Positions 1-12,122 of a DNA stretch of 64,000 bases are shown here, one piece after another. Position numbers and translations under genes: made by a program. The notes under the pieces were generated by a model. The model did not search any database. It was not told the origin of the DNA and saw only the letters and a list, made by a program, of their open reading frames with translations. The stretch spans positions 2,294,001 through 2,358,000 of the forward strand of contig NC_045128.1 in the NCBI RefSeq assembly GCF_007655135.1. Direction: 5' to 3'. The first letter of the stretch is position 1; every line of letters starts with the position of its first letter. This DNA is from Punica granatum (taxonomy: Eukaryota; Streptophyta; Magnoliopsida; Myrtales; Lythraceae).

Positions 1-2215
1 ATTATCCATATTACAGTCGGAACATTATCCATCTGGGCATTACACGTGAGTCGGACCTTTTCCATCTTTTTATTTATTATTTTATTTTATTTAATAAACA
101 ATACTCTACTCGAGCTGTCACGTCATGCATGCTTTTTTGGGTAAAGCTTAGGTACGCATGCTTCAAATTCAAACTAATAAGCTATAAACATATGCTTCAA
201 ACTAGACCAAACATGCTTTCTTCATAGACCAGCAGCCCGTGAAAAGGATAGATGGGCCGAGGCCCGAGGCCCCAGGAAATAATGCCAAGCGGTCGGCTCG
301 GCCCAAAACCGCCTAGTCTTTAAGCCGAAGCCTTCAGAAAAACGGAACTAGCTATAAGGAGTCTCAACGGCAAATATTATCATTTGATTCACAATAAACA
401 ATCATTGTGATCAATACAGTTTGCAAATTTCTATACGGAATCGATCGGGTTTTGTGAAAGAAAGAAATCACGGAAGAGACAATTCTCATCAGTCATAGCT
501 AGCTATAAACCAAATCCCCGATTATAGATTGTGTAACGTTTGATGCTGACCGTGAATTAATTAATATGTATCGAGCACATTTTAGAATCTTATATGGTAA
601 TTTTTAGTCGAAAAGAAATGAAGGACGATACACATACAAAAAAAAAACTCGTATACACGGGATTAGATTGCAAGCCATTTAAGATGCTTACAAATTTGAG
701 CTTGCCAAATATAAAGAAGATAGTACTCTATAGTACCGGAATACTGATTAAGTATAGATTGGTAAAATTATGTATAAATAGCCGTTTGTAGATAAACTAT
801 ACTCGTGTATCATTTCTCTTTTTCATTGATTTTTTGGACCGTTGTGTACCGGGAGAGACTCCTATGATAATTTATTCTTCTGTTTTTCTTTTTTCCTGAA
901 TAACTCTTATGATATTACATTTACGCACGCACATGAATCTTCATAATATGTATGCTTAATTACATGAATATATATTATACATATCCTACCTAAAAATGCA
1001 TGTATATATATATATATATATTATAGAATATGTGTGTATGCTTTGATGTAATTAAGCAAATAAGAGGGCTAATCAATCGGTAAGATGTTTCTTGTGTCCA
1101 TAAGATTCACCATCACCATCAAATCTAGCTACTTGAGCACCCCATAGAAAATAGATTTACAACTCGACCAAACCATATTAACTAGAACAGTCAAAGAACG
1201 AGACTCCGGAGAGAAGATATGGAAATTTGAAGAATATCGACTAACTTGACTAGTTTGGAAAAAACCTATCTCCAGACCGAGCCCAAAATCATAAACAATC
1301 AACGGTTAACGACATGCCCATATCTCTTCCAAGAACCAATCGGAAATATTTACACGTTGTTGTCCAAATATTAATCATTTATTTAGAAACTGGATAAATC
1401 TAAGAATTTATGTCAACGTTAGGTTATATGATGCAATATATCCAATAACAATATGTAAGATATCATAAAATTCTAGTACTCATTCGAGTCCTTCCGAAAT
1501 AAATCACTAATATTCTGTAAATGATGATGAAAAGTTTAAAATCGACCAAAATATTACCAGTGAAAAGTGCGGGATCTTCCTTCATATATATACATAAATA
1601 CTAGCTAGCAATAACTTTGTTGCAGACAAATATTTATGTATCGATCCTCCAAGGACCTTATTTCTCAGGACGGGACAGTCTCTGTGGCAGGCAGAGAGTC
1701 TTTAACCTAGTGGATAAGTTATCGCATAGTGTCATGCGGTTATTTCGGGTGGATGAATAACACGTTGCAAGCTTCGCTAGTTTCCTTCGAAACCGCTTCT
1801 GAGATCTTATTGCTCCTTCCAAGCCTGTGAAACCTCTTTAAAATCCGACCAAAGCATCCAACCACGTTCATCAAGCATGACCACGAGGCTAAACATTCAA
1901 CCCCGACGTAATTATACGAGCTTGATTAATGCTAGGGAACCTGCTTGTTCACATAGGTCCAGAAGCTCCTGCAGAAAAGGTCGCCGGGCAATTGACAAAA
2001 AAGAAGTGAATTTCGCATGCACTAATGCAGTACGAGGATATTGCAAACTGTTCAAGCAAAGTCGTAGTCGGGTACGGTAATGCACATGAATATAAATACA
2101 TACATCAGGAGCTAACTGAGAGATTAATAAGGCGAAATTTTGGGCCATCAATTCATAATAGCGCAAGACAGTCCGTATCTTCTCAATCGATGGCTCCTCA
2201 TCCAAATATTTTTTT
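1..2215 (+). repeat. Arm A of a 2.2-2.3 kb inverted duplication
   Basis: This stretch reappears as its reverse complement at about 36872-39215. Matching landmarks include the block near 240-330, the (TATA)n stretch near 1003-1021 and the gene-like part at 1700-2205. By eye, long blocks are roughly 90% identical or better with scattered indels. The left end may continue beyond the window. The segment at 1680-2205 reads like exon remnants on the minus strand, with open frames of about 60-97 codons. These frames break in both copies and I recognise no family. I see no intact gene, terminal inverted repeat or target duplication, so its origin (a transposon that captured a gene piece, or a segmental duplication) is open. 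Confidence 0.85.
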
Positions 2216-2444
2216 ATTTTTAAAAAAGAAATATTATTTTATTAATGTAGATTCTGATTATTTATTAAATTATTGCTTCTAATAAGACTAGAGTTTCATT
2301 AATACAAGCACAAGAATCTCAACTGTTCATAGCATTATATTCTACCAAAATAATCACATATCATTTTTGATAAATAAATAATTATATATTTTATTTTGGA
2401 GTCACATGCGCAATGCAAAAGTACTCACCTAATTTGTCTTGTAA

Positions 2445-4737
2445 TTAGATAACAACTAGCTTCACCTTGGATGACAGAGCTTGCTTGAGCTCTAAGGCAT
2501 TTCTCCTCACCTCTCCTATCTTTTCCTTTGCAAAACCATACTCGTCGATAATGCTTCCCAGTAATAATGGGGCCCGACAATCAATGATAAGCTTCTCGAG
2601 TGATGTAACACACTTAATCAGGTGCACAGCGAGCTTGCACTCCATCTCATGACCTCGCCACCCTACTATCTCTATCACCCGTAGAAACTGAAGATCAAAG
2701 TTGGCAAATTCATCTCTGACCATTAGCTGTCTGAAGGGACTAGATTCCTAATTTGAATTTAAAAAAAAAAATGAAGATTCTGCAAGTCATTATATTATTA
2801 AATGTGTAAAATGGTCAAAAAAAAAAAAAAACAGGAACAAATCTCTAAATCGTGCCTCGTAAGACAAAGCAGGCTTTATATTGAGTTGATCTTTATACCC
2901 CAACCAATTGATGAATGATATTTTGGTTTAAATTTATTGTACCGCGCCGCAGATCATTATGTTAAAATATATTAATATTAAAGATTTAAATATGAAAGAA
3001 ATTGTAAGGTCTAACCAATTTAGTTGAGATCCTTTCCAATTTTTCACTTCACAATCTTTATAAAAAAGATAAATTGTATCAAATTCCGAATGAAATTTCA
3101 TAAAAAAGAACATACATAAAGGTTTTGTGAAATATTCTAAGATGTAGGTGGTAAAAGAATGGGAGTTGGTTGTATGTATTTACTGCATTAACTTAATAGT
3201 ATGCAAGAAGTATGCAACCAGCTTTCTCAATACAGGAAGAGTTGATCAACGAGGAAGGTAAAAAGTTTTAAAAATTTAAAGGTTAACAACAATTTTAACA
3301 AACATATAATTTTCTACACTAGAAGACTGATCGATTGACTTTAGTCATTGAGAAAGAAAAAGCCCAACGACGACTCACCATGACCAGTGTTAGGTGTTGC
3401 ACGGACGGGGCTGCCTTTATCAGGGAAGTTAGACCGCGGAGATCCTCTCTTTCAAGAGATAGACCATAATTGAGCCAAGCTAGTGACAACTTCAGGTGCT
3501 TCAGACCGCTTAGGTTGGGAAAACGATGCAAGTCCCCTTGTGCCTGCAAAAGTTAATACATATTATGCAGAAACTAACTTAAATTAAGATCAAACAAAAT
3601 GGGACTCAGCAGCTATAGAGAGACTAATCGAACTTATAAAGTTGCAAAGTGGAACTAACCAAGCTCCAATATTCTATGTGCAGGTGAAGGGTCTGGAGCT
3701 GGGCAACATAGCGAGAGAGTGGGTGAGCAAAAAGATCGAAATTGCTGGCAATGAACAGATCAACAAGCCGAGGCGCAAGCTCAACATGCACGTGAGGATT
3801 TGCCCAATCACTGTACGTGAATGACACAAGGTCAGGCGTAGGGGCTGATAACATGATCGAACGCACACATAGGCAGTGGGACAGGTCTATGTATTGCAGC
3901 CTCGACACGGGACCGGTGACGTTGACCGCGGTTAACGGCTTCAAACAGCAAAGGTGCAGTCTCTCGAGGAACTCGCACCCCAGCAACAGATGCTCCAGAG
4001 AATCATTTTTTATGGATACACCAGCCAGGGAGAGCGATTTCAGTAAATTAAGCTTGGGAAATAGACGGGGCTGAATGGAGGGGAACCTGCAGGGACGATA
4101 CCTCTCTTTGAGCAATCTACGACAGGAATCGAGCTCAAGCACCTCCACTCCCTTTTCTAGGGAGAGCATAAGCCAGGAGTCGATATCCTGGGAGAAGCTC
4201 TCATCCAAGAGAAAGCGAATACGGAATAGACGCAAAGAATTCGAGCGCCTACTGTGAAAAAGGACGACTCGATTCACCCAGTCGACATAATCGGAAGCTG
4301 CTCTGCTGCCGTAGCGGAAGAATTCTCTTCGGCTATCCCTATCAAGAAGAGGGCATGCCGCAACCATTTTAGAGGCGTCGAAATCCAAATCCAAGAAGGG
4401 AACACGGGGCCAAAGGAATCTCCATCTGCGTGACAGGATGCTGGTTCTCGCTGCTTCTTTGATTGGGAAAAGTGGCAGGATGTTGTCAATAAGGATGTCA
4501 TCAGGCAACGAGCTGAGCCGATCCTTTAATTTCAAAAAAAAAAAAGAAGAAGCTTGATTACATTTACGTAATTAGAACATCTAGCAGACCATCAACAACC
4601 GGTGTATACAAATCTATCAGGCGAACCGAAGAAAAAGAAAGCCAAATATCACGGCGCGGCGAAAGCCAAAAGAAAAAGGAAAGTGATCAGCGTACCACGA
4701 GTTCCGAACACTGAGCCAACTCGACCCCTTTCGCCAT
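2445..4737 (-). CDS. F-box/LRR protein with FBD-like C-terminus, four exons
   Basis: Likely a substrate receptor of an SCF E3 ubiquitin ligase; the target is unknown. Minus-strand exons are 4737-4696, 4523-3660, 3543-3379 and 2726-2445. All junctions are GT-AG and phase 0, giving 450 aa. The F-box covers about residues 15-55 (motifs LSSLPDDIL, TSILSRRWRFLWP). Leucine-rich segments follow (for example LEVLELDSC and LERLHLCCL types). The last exon carries an FBD-like block with GWRGHEMECKLAVHLI and LEKLIID. The large exon has no ATG before the F-box; its open frame begins at a TTG. The true start is the 14-codon exon beginning MAKGVELAQ at 4737, as in relatives where about a dozen residues precede the F-box. 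Spacing and splice signals look intact. It lies alone, downstream of a repeat-rich promoter. Confidence 0.85.
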
Positions 4738-5690
4738 TCTTATAATTAAAACACAATTCATGCGTATTATTATATTATATTATATTATATTATATTAAAA
4801 AAGAGCAAATTAATCAAGAAATTTTAAAACTAAAATGTGAGGGAGAAGAGAACTACCCAGCCCAGCTCGGCCACAAGGATGGATAGCGATTGCACTGCTG
4901 GACATATACATACATGTGTATATATATATATTGTGAAAGATAAATTTATATTGATTTGAAATTTAAATTAAGGAAATTTTAATTCACCTCTCAGTCTATC
5001 TGATACGGAATTTATGGCCTCGTGATGCAGCAGCAGCAGCAGCGAATCGAACTCGTTTGAAACAGTACGGAGCAGCTCGGCCGGGAGGGAGGGGAGGAAA
5101 GAGCACCAGCTCCACCAGATCGTTGGCGACGGTGAGCTGTGCTGAGGAGAGACCGATTGATTGAATTTAGTAAGAGAGGTTAATTGAATTGGCGGATGTG
5201 AGTTTGTAGAGAAGACATTATTATTATTTATTAGCTGTGCTGAGGAGAGACCGATTGATTGAATTTAGTAAGAGAGGTTAATTGAATTGGCGGATGTGAG
5301 TTTGTAGAGAAGACATTATTATTATTTATTAGGGTTTTACAGGGTTAGGCATGGTAGGCTGAGGGTGAGACAGAGAGAACGAGGAAGACGAAGAGAACAG
5401 AGAAACACAATCCAACCCTAGGATCTTTATAGCTAGTAGTACTACCAGGACAACAGTGACACGATTTTTGTCTTATTAGGATTGACCGCCAGGACCCAGT
5501 TTTTACTTTCCCGAAATTTTTGCCCCCTTTTTTTTTTTCTTTTTTTCAAAGAAGCTCTCTCTCTCTCTCTCTCTCTCTTCTCTTATTCCCTCGAATTCAA
5601 ATAAACTTCGAAAAATATATAAATAAAAAATAATAATTCACCCAAAAAAATAATTATAGAAAACATCGAAGCCCGAAACGACCTATTTCA
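4738..5690. other. Upstream region of the F-box gene with short repeats
   Basis: This is non-coding as far as I can see. It holds an imperfect run of ATATT units near 4765-4798, a short TA run near 4918-4931, a CAG/GCA-like run near 5028-5042, a 98-bp tandem duplication (listed separately) and a CT microsatellite near 5551-5580. It should contain the promoter and 5-prime UTR of the F-box gene, but I cannot place a TATA box with confidence. Confidence 0.6.
5135..5330. repeat. 98-bp perfect-looking tandem duplication
   Basis: The 98-bp unit at 5135-5232 is repeated directly at 5233-5330. I see no difference between the copies, so the duplication is recent. It lies in the upstream region of the F-box gene. 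Confidence 0.9.
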
Positions 5691-6880
5691 ATTCAAGTGT
5701 TTAGTATTTTAGTTAAATCTTTTGTACCTTTCTATTCGGTGATGAAGAACGAAAATACCAAAATTTAAACTGAAAATACCAAACGCGTCACCATAACTCA
5801 AAGTCATGTTACTAGAATTGTCCTAACCTTAGTAACTCAAAGTGCTGAAGTCGATCCAATTCAATACTCTCAGTTTTGAACTTAAAGCAGTGAAATTTTT
5901 AAATATTTAGCATTTCAGTTAAACATTAAGTATTTTATAAGTACATATTATAGATATTAATTTCGAAAACTAAGAGTACTAAAATTGGTTACTCTACAAT
6001 ACTACATTAATAGTTGTACTAAAATTTTTAAATATTGTATTTCGTCTCGCATATTTAGTATAATTAAAATATAAGTAATACTGACTTAATAATTAAAAGT
6101 CATAAAAGGGATCTAAATTTTAGAACTAATTTTTTTTAATATTTAGAATTTTAGTTGAAACTTTCGGTTTGATATATACAAATACTAACCTCAAAAACTA
6201 AAAGTGCTAGAGTCAATATAATTTCAGTACTTCATTACTGCTTGAAGTAAGTATTACAATTTTTGAATGTTTAATATTTTAGTTCAAATGCTTAATATTT
6301 TAGTTCAAATACTTAGTATTTTTTGATGAAAATGCAAATTCTAAGATTAGCAATTAGTGTTTTGTAAGTACATACAAATACTAATTGCTAACCTTCATAA
6401 CTGAAGTACTAAAGTCAATCTCATTTCAATATTTTATTAGCACTCGAAGTACCGCAATTTTCAAATATTTAGTACTTCAGCTTGAACACTTAATATTTTT
6501 TAAGAATGTGTATGTACTAACTTCAATAACTTGGAAGTACTTAAATCAATATAATTTCACTACTCCATCAGTACTTGAAGTACTACAATTTCCCAATATT
6601 TATTATTTTATTTCAATCGTTTATTATTTTGTAGTACATCAAATACTAACCTTAAGAACTTAAAGTGTTAAATTTGACTTAATTTCAGCACTTTGATTAC
6701 ATTTGAAATGCTGCAATTTTCATATATTTAGTATTAATTTAGTTCAGACATAAGTATTTTGTAAGTACCTTTAGACACTAATCATAATAATTGAAAGTAC
6801 TAGATTTGATCTAATTTCATATAGTCTTAAAGAACTGCAATTCTCGAAAAGTACTTTAAGTCAATGTTTATATACTAGTA
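5690..6880. repeat. Decayed satellite-like tandem array
   Basis: A motif containing AATACTAACCTT, AGTGCTA-AGTC, AATTTCAGTACTTCATTAG and TTTAGTATTTTAGTT recurs with uneven spacing of roughly 130-200 bp. Clear restarts lie near 5820, 6180, 6380, 6510, 6645 and 6775. The units have diverged strongly. No coding capacity is visible. Confidence 0.65.
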
Positions 6881-7548
6881 TTAAAAAGCTTGATATAAAT
6901 GTAATACGTACATACACTTTTGGTGATTCTTTTCTGTTAGGTCTGATTTTGTAAGTTGAGAAATTTTTATTGTTGGGTAGTTAAGATTTGTATACAATAT
7001 GTTTTATTTGCCGAAAATATTTATTTTTATGAAATTTACCTGTGATCGTTGTTTGTTGTAAATTTTTCTTACTTTATTAAAAGATCGAATAAATAAATAA
7101 AAGAAAAGGAAAGAATGTCATAGTTTGTTTAATTCTATGTAATCTTTTGGATAACTTTTAAATTTTTTTTGTTTTAATTTAATCTCAAAATTAAAATATT
7201 AAATAAATAAAGAAAATAGTATGAGGCCAGATGGGGTTCAAAGAATTTTTTTTAAAGTCGGACCGGTAAGGCGGTTGAACCGGTCGACCGCGAACCGGAC
7301 ACCTTCTCTGTCCAACTCCACTTGCTCGCTGGCCCACCACTTTTCGTAATGACTTCAGGGGAAATGTAGTGCCCATTTTCAACACAATCTGTCCTGAAAT
7401 TAGCAAACTCTGGAATTTCTCCAAAGTACTAAAACCTGGCTCACATTTTCCATCCACCATATTGGGGTTAAGTGAGAACGTTTCATGTCCAACATGCTTG
7501 CAAAACAACTGAACAGAGCATTTTCTACTCTGTAGATCAGAAAAGTAA
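6881..7548. other. AT-rich spacer without a recognisable gene
   Basis: I see no supported gene. The right part (7190-7510) has an open minus-strand frame of 105 codons without any family resemblance. It could be the 3-prime flank of the broken PHD/MBD-like gene that follows. Confidence 0.4.
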
Positions 7549-8978
7549 TCAATAAAGTTTTTGAGACATTTTTTTCCAGGCTAATGATGAGGAACGTTCT
7601 TCCGCCACAATCTCGCCGACTGCATCTTTGACGTGCAATTTATCACGTAAAGAAGTTCCCCATCTCTGTAGACCACAAATAGCTTCAACTTGCATGGCAT
7701 CACCTGGGACTCCACAAGCTTTGCCTAGAATTTCATCAAGGAAAGTTGATATCTCATTTGCTGTGGGTGGAAGAGGATTGGAAAGAATACCCCGACTCTT
7801 AGCATTGCCATCCAACTCCGTAGCAGAAGTACAAGAGCCACTCTCTTCACCTTCTTGAAGAGGAGATTGTTGTAGTGCCGGCCGGATGAAGAAGATGGCA
7901 GATCCATTTGGCACAGATTCTATGGAGCACGAGCACCTTCTGATCCTCAAAACAGGTCCAGACTCACTGCCATATGACACTTCCCAAAAGCAAAAGTGAT
8001 CCGGTGATCTTATCATGCCAACAAGATCTGTAACCTACAGGCCAAATTTTATCCAGCCCATGATACGAAGGCCCCGAATCAATTGTTCCTAAAGAGAGAA
8101 GAAAGAAATCTTCAAACTGCACAGTTAGTCCATCCTGTTAAAACAAAAAAAAAAAAAAAAAAAACCAAATTTCAGTCAGAAAATGGGTTATCATGAGGAA
8201 ACGCAGAAAATATCGGGGTCATACTCTCCATCTCCAACAAACTTTTGCATTTGTAACATCCATAATAAAATACAAGTATAAATAACAGATATTGGCAGCG
8301 ACAAGAAGCACAAATGGAAACTCATAAGAGATAGCTGGGAGATGAAATCACCACCCTCCTCAGTTTCAGCTTCAGACACTTTTATCACATTCGTCTTGCT
8401 ACCAGCATTAGCTTCTATCCTTTGAGATTTGGACGGAAACTCCTTATAGTAAGCTAGCAAGAGAAATTCCTTAGTTTCAATGAATCCATTGGTTGCCGTA
8501 GATCTAGCTGGCTTCCTTTTCCTATGCAAATGAAACTTTTCTGGCAAGGAAGACCCCTGACTGCCTGCTTTCGGTTCACTCACCATGTGATCCGGCCCCC
8601 CAACCCAAGATGAGAAGCAACTTCAGACATAGAGTTGAATTTCTCTCCACTAGGTGCACAAAAATTTGCCTGTATTCCACCATTCAACTGTTTCAAATCC
8701 ACATGCCAGCCTTCCTCAAGTACACCATGCCTTTGAGAAGTATAATCCCTGAGAGCAAGCAAGATCATCTCACTGGGATTGTGATAGGGAATTCAACGCA
8801 CTGAACTATCATGGCACTTTGTACTTTCCACTGGACACCCAAAGCCAGCTTCAAATCCTTTGCACCTCATTAGGGCATGATGCCGGATATCTCCATTTTC
8901 GCACCGTAGAAGTTAGGATGTCTCATTGAAGAACCCAACTGATGGCCGCCAAAAGGAATATCACCCAGAGTGCACTTT
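7549..8978 (-). pseudogene. C-terminal half of a PHD/MBD-like chromatin gene (broken)
   Basis: Minus-strand exons resemble the middle and C-terminus of a plant nuclear protein family that has a PHD finger followed by an MBD-like fold. The first exon of this half starts at 8978 (KCTLGDIPFGG). Next comes an MBD-like block near 8770-8590 (EEGWHVDL, APSGEKFNSMSEVASHLGL). A basic segment follows near 8580-8340, and last a block at 8016-7560 with SYGSESGPVLRIRRCSCS. The frame shifts near 8585 between the MBD block and the following segment, and in-frame stops lie near 8870. The N-terminal half with the PHD finger is at 41838-42684 on the opposite strand. The splice phases agree: the donor side ends AG and this side begins with A. 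The assignment rests on motif resemblance; the exact family name is uncertain. Confidence 0.6.
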
Positions 8979-9486
8979 CTAAAATCAAAATAATTGCGAA
9001 TATTAGCAGCTAATATCAACAGCTAATAATGGAAATCTGTATCAAGGATTAAGATAGTCACTGAAACATGCAAAAGGCACAAACAGAACATAACAAGACG
9101 CAAGATAATACTAGGGTAGTCCAGGTTGCAAAAACGCAACCTGGACTAACCAATTAACCGGTATCAGAAATTACCATCCCTGTCCCTAGGTAACGTGCGA
9201 GTGATGCATACGAGTGCTAGATTACTCTATAATTATTACGAGATTTCCCGGTGCCCAATAAATGTTACCATGCAAGATGCCGGAATCACCGAAATGCTAA
9301 GGTATCCTAACAATTACTTCAATATCACTCTGCAAAAATCTCGTCTTTCAGCTCAGCAGAATTCAATTTTCAGTGAATGCATGTCACAAGGACTCTTATA
9401 TAATACAAATAAAATTTTCAAGTCGAACTTAGGCCAAGAAGTGCTTGAAACAGGCGCAGAAACAAGACCAGAAATCACTAACTTAC
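8979..9486. other. Left inversion breakpoint interval (fused intron remnants)
   Basis: This interval lies between the first exon of the PHD/MBD-like C-half and the last exon of the ArgRS N-half. Under the inversion model it joins part of a PHD/MBD-gene intron to part of an ArgRS intron. It holds a perfect 13-bp hairpin at 9117-9148 and no coding sequence that I recognise. Confidence 0.55.
9117..9148. repeat. Perfect 13-bp stem hairpin, 6-nt loop
   Basis: The arms TAGTCCAGGTTGC (9117-9129) and GCAACCTGGACTA (9136-9148) are exact inverted repeats around a loop of AAAAAC. The hairpin lies within the left inversion breakpoint interval and not at the end of any recognised transcript. Confidence 0.9.
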
Positions 9487-11022
9487 AATGCTCGATATGA
9501 GTAACTTTCCTACGAGTCTTAGCTTCATCAAACAAATCCACAAGTCTAACCACTTCAGCACTTCGGGGTTCGGAACCTTTTGCCATCTTGACCAAGAACA
9601 AGACCAAATCCAACATGGTCTGCCCTGGGACATAAATTACTTTCGGCAGGAAGCCAACCAGCTCGTTTGGCCGCCTGAAGAAGGTGAACACAGGAATGTT
9701 TCAGAGATGGTTGTATTAACCTTAGACAAAGTTATGGTGCATGATCATATATCCGATTCAAGCATGATGCAAACTGGCGAAACAAAAAAGGAACAAACCA
9801 TAGACCAGTACACTGGAAAACCACGTGTGGATCTTGTCATTAACCTTAAACAACTTTTGGAAGTGTTGAGACTGACCAACATCAGTGACATATATTATCC
9901 GCTCGGCTTTTTCTTCATTGAGATGATACCTGAGTCCTAGCATGATGAATCTGTCAACATATCTAACACTGGAAAAGTTAAGAGGAAATACTTGTTGAAA
10001 CTTTCAAGGAAATCTAACCAAAGAGCTGTGAGATCAGTTGTTGCATAGTTGTAACCACCATTACTCTTTACAACAATAAGAGGTTCATCGAACCCCTCAA
10101 TACATATCACACGAGCGCCTTGGCTCTCTTCAACTAATCCTAGGCTGCTCAAGCTTACCAGTACCCCAGGAACATATGGATTATAGAAGCTTTCACCCTG
10201 GCAACAGGAAAGAAATGAATGAACACTCAAAATTGAGAATTCAAATGGGTAACTACAAAATGAATGAAGTAAAATAGATGTGTAATTTCAGCAAAGTTTT
10301 AGAAACACCTTGTCATTCAACCAGGATTAGTCGGAATGTATAAAAATAGCTAAATACATAAGATTATGGCGAATAAATAATCAAATGATACCTTTTCCTC
10401 TAACGTAACTCCAAGGCGTTGATAGACCTTATCAAACTCCCTTCAGCTTATGTCACAAATCTGTGACCATGCCTTGCGGTACTTTGGCTCCCCACTCTGC
10501 AACATTAAAATAGGCACAAAATGACCGATCATGTCAGAAACATCTAACATTGAACAATGAACTTTAGCATCTTTGTTCCACTTCAAGTCCAAGAACTAAA
10601 GTATATGAACATCTATGTATAAAAATAAATGAGAAAATTGAATTATGGAAAGAGATCTTAAGCATATGGTTCTTGCGAGTGCTAACCTGGAGTTTAACAA
10701 CAGCGCTTTGTGCCCTTTTCTTGAAAGGGGGATCCTCATCAAATCTCTGCTTTGACGCTCTATAGAACACCTAGCAAAACCCAAATGAAATCATAACAAT
10801 AGTCGTGTCGTGACATTATTATCATATACTTTCTTTTCCCAATTAAATTTATCCTCGCATTCTCCCTCCCTGTCACGCTTGGTGCAAGGACTCCTAGCAA
10901 ACAGCTCTAAGAAACAGAAAAATTAGCATATTGCAGATAACCTGTAAACCTCCAATGACAGTTCGGCTTGCTTCTTCCCAATCCAGAAGCTCTTCGAAAA
11001 GGAACTCAATTAGCATCCCAAA
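9487..11022 (-). pseudogene. Arginyl-tRNA synthetase, catalytic-region half (broken)
   Basis: Six consecutive minus-strand exons of a class I arginyl-tRNA synthetase: 11022-10942 (FGMLIEFLFEELLDWEE), 10770-10687, 10496-10392, 10197-10019 ([26 protein letters not shown]), 9929-9845 (EEKAERIIYVTDVGQSQHF) and 9674-9487 ([26 protein letters not shown]). The enzyme would charge tRNA-Arg. Two lesions are visible: an in-frame TGA at 10445-10443, where relatives have arginine in the S-R-R-E-F stretch, and one extra base in the G/C run at 9564-9568 that shifts the frame after FRT. The N-terminal exons, including the HIGH motif, are missing upstream, where mobile DNA begins near 11.37 kb. The C-terminal exons lie at 42814-45072 in the other orientation. 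Once the extra base is removed, this half ends in phase 1, matching the start of the other half. Confidence 0.9.
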
Positions 11023-11373
11023 CTGCGAGATCAATCAACCAAAACCAAATGAATGTGAGCACTTGAGATAAGGATGATTTCCTAATGACTGTCTTACTTC
11101 AAGACAATCTTTTTTATTTCTCCTCCAATGTTAGTGGTCCCAAATCACCAATTCTTTTCGAGAGGAATGACACATGCTTGAGTTCCCCAATCACCAACAT
11201 GGTTTCGACACAGAACCTCAACATTTCAAAACACAAGCATGCGCGCCAATGCTTCAAATTCACACTCAATTACCAACTCCAACTCCAGTTTCACCCCAAA
11301 TTTCCCCAATCAAACGTGATGATCAGGCCATTGCCAATCGATATATGGGCAAGGATTCGAGATTGAATGCAAT
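11023..11373. other. Remnant ArgRS intron or flank
   Basis: I see no further ArgRS exon here. The sequence is AT-rich, with overlapping short open frames that show no family resemblance. Confidence 0.4.
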
Positions 11374-11945
11374 ATACTTCACTAGAGGGATACAAATGTC
11401 ATAGTGACATTAGAAAATTACAGATTAAACAGAAGTATATGAAATATTAATATGACCAGATTGGATTTCATTGAGAAAAGGTTCAGTATAGACTCTGTGG
11501 ATGCAATATATGTACATAAAATTGATATGTTTAATAATTTTACAAGGAAAAAGGGAAATTATATTTCCTACATAAAAAAAAGGAGGAGAAAAGCTCAAGT
11601 GAAGGAACACCTTAACAAAATTAGTCATAGAAAAGCAAAAAATTAAAGGGGAAAAAAGAATCGTATATTCGCGCCGTTACAAAAAGAAAAAAAAAGGAGT
11701 AAATTACAAAAAGTGTATATATAGTAATATTAATTGCTTGTTCTTCATATGGCTCCAAGGCATTTTAGTTTTGATACATTTTCATCAAAATAACTTCTCT
11801 TGCCAATTGCTCCCCAGTCTTGTATTAGGTTTATGGGCTATTTTCAGTTATGGAAAAAAAATTAAAACCTTGACAAATAAAAAATAAGCACTTTTCACTT
11901 ATAAAAAGTAAAAAGAAGAAGCCCCTTTCATTATTGCGTACGTAT
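11374..11945. repeat. Dispersed repeat X, copy 1 (left part)
   Basis: This segment matches 53157-53703 in the same orientation, starting TACTTCACTAGAG and continuing through GTACATAAAATTG and TCATTATTGCGTACGTATG. The 53-kb copy then jumps to sequence matching 13719-13857, skipping about 1.77 kb. No coding sequence is visible in this left part. Confidence 0.8.
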
Positions 11946-12122
11946 GGTGCAGTGTATTGGTTCATGCTTGATTGTCCATAGAATTTGGGCGATATGGGAT
12001 TATATGATGCATATGAAAAGTTACTCTAGTGAGGGATATTGATGATTTCTTATTAACATATTCATTTAAAGAATCATAAACACATTTAAGTTGCCTTTGC
12101 TTTCCTCTAGAAATTAATTCTT

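Noticed and set aside
1912..2282. Overlapping frames on both strands at 1.9-2.3 kb as a small gene
   Set aside because: The corresponding sequence in the second repeat arm has indels and stops, so neither strand's frame is preserved. I recorded it as part of the repeat.
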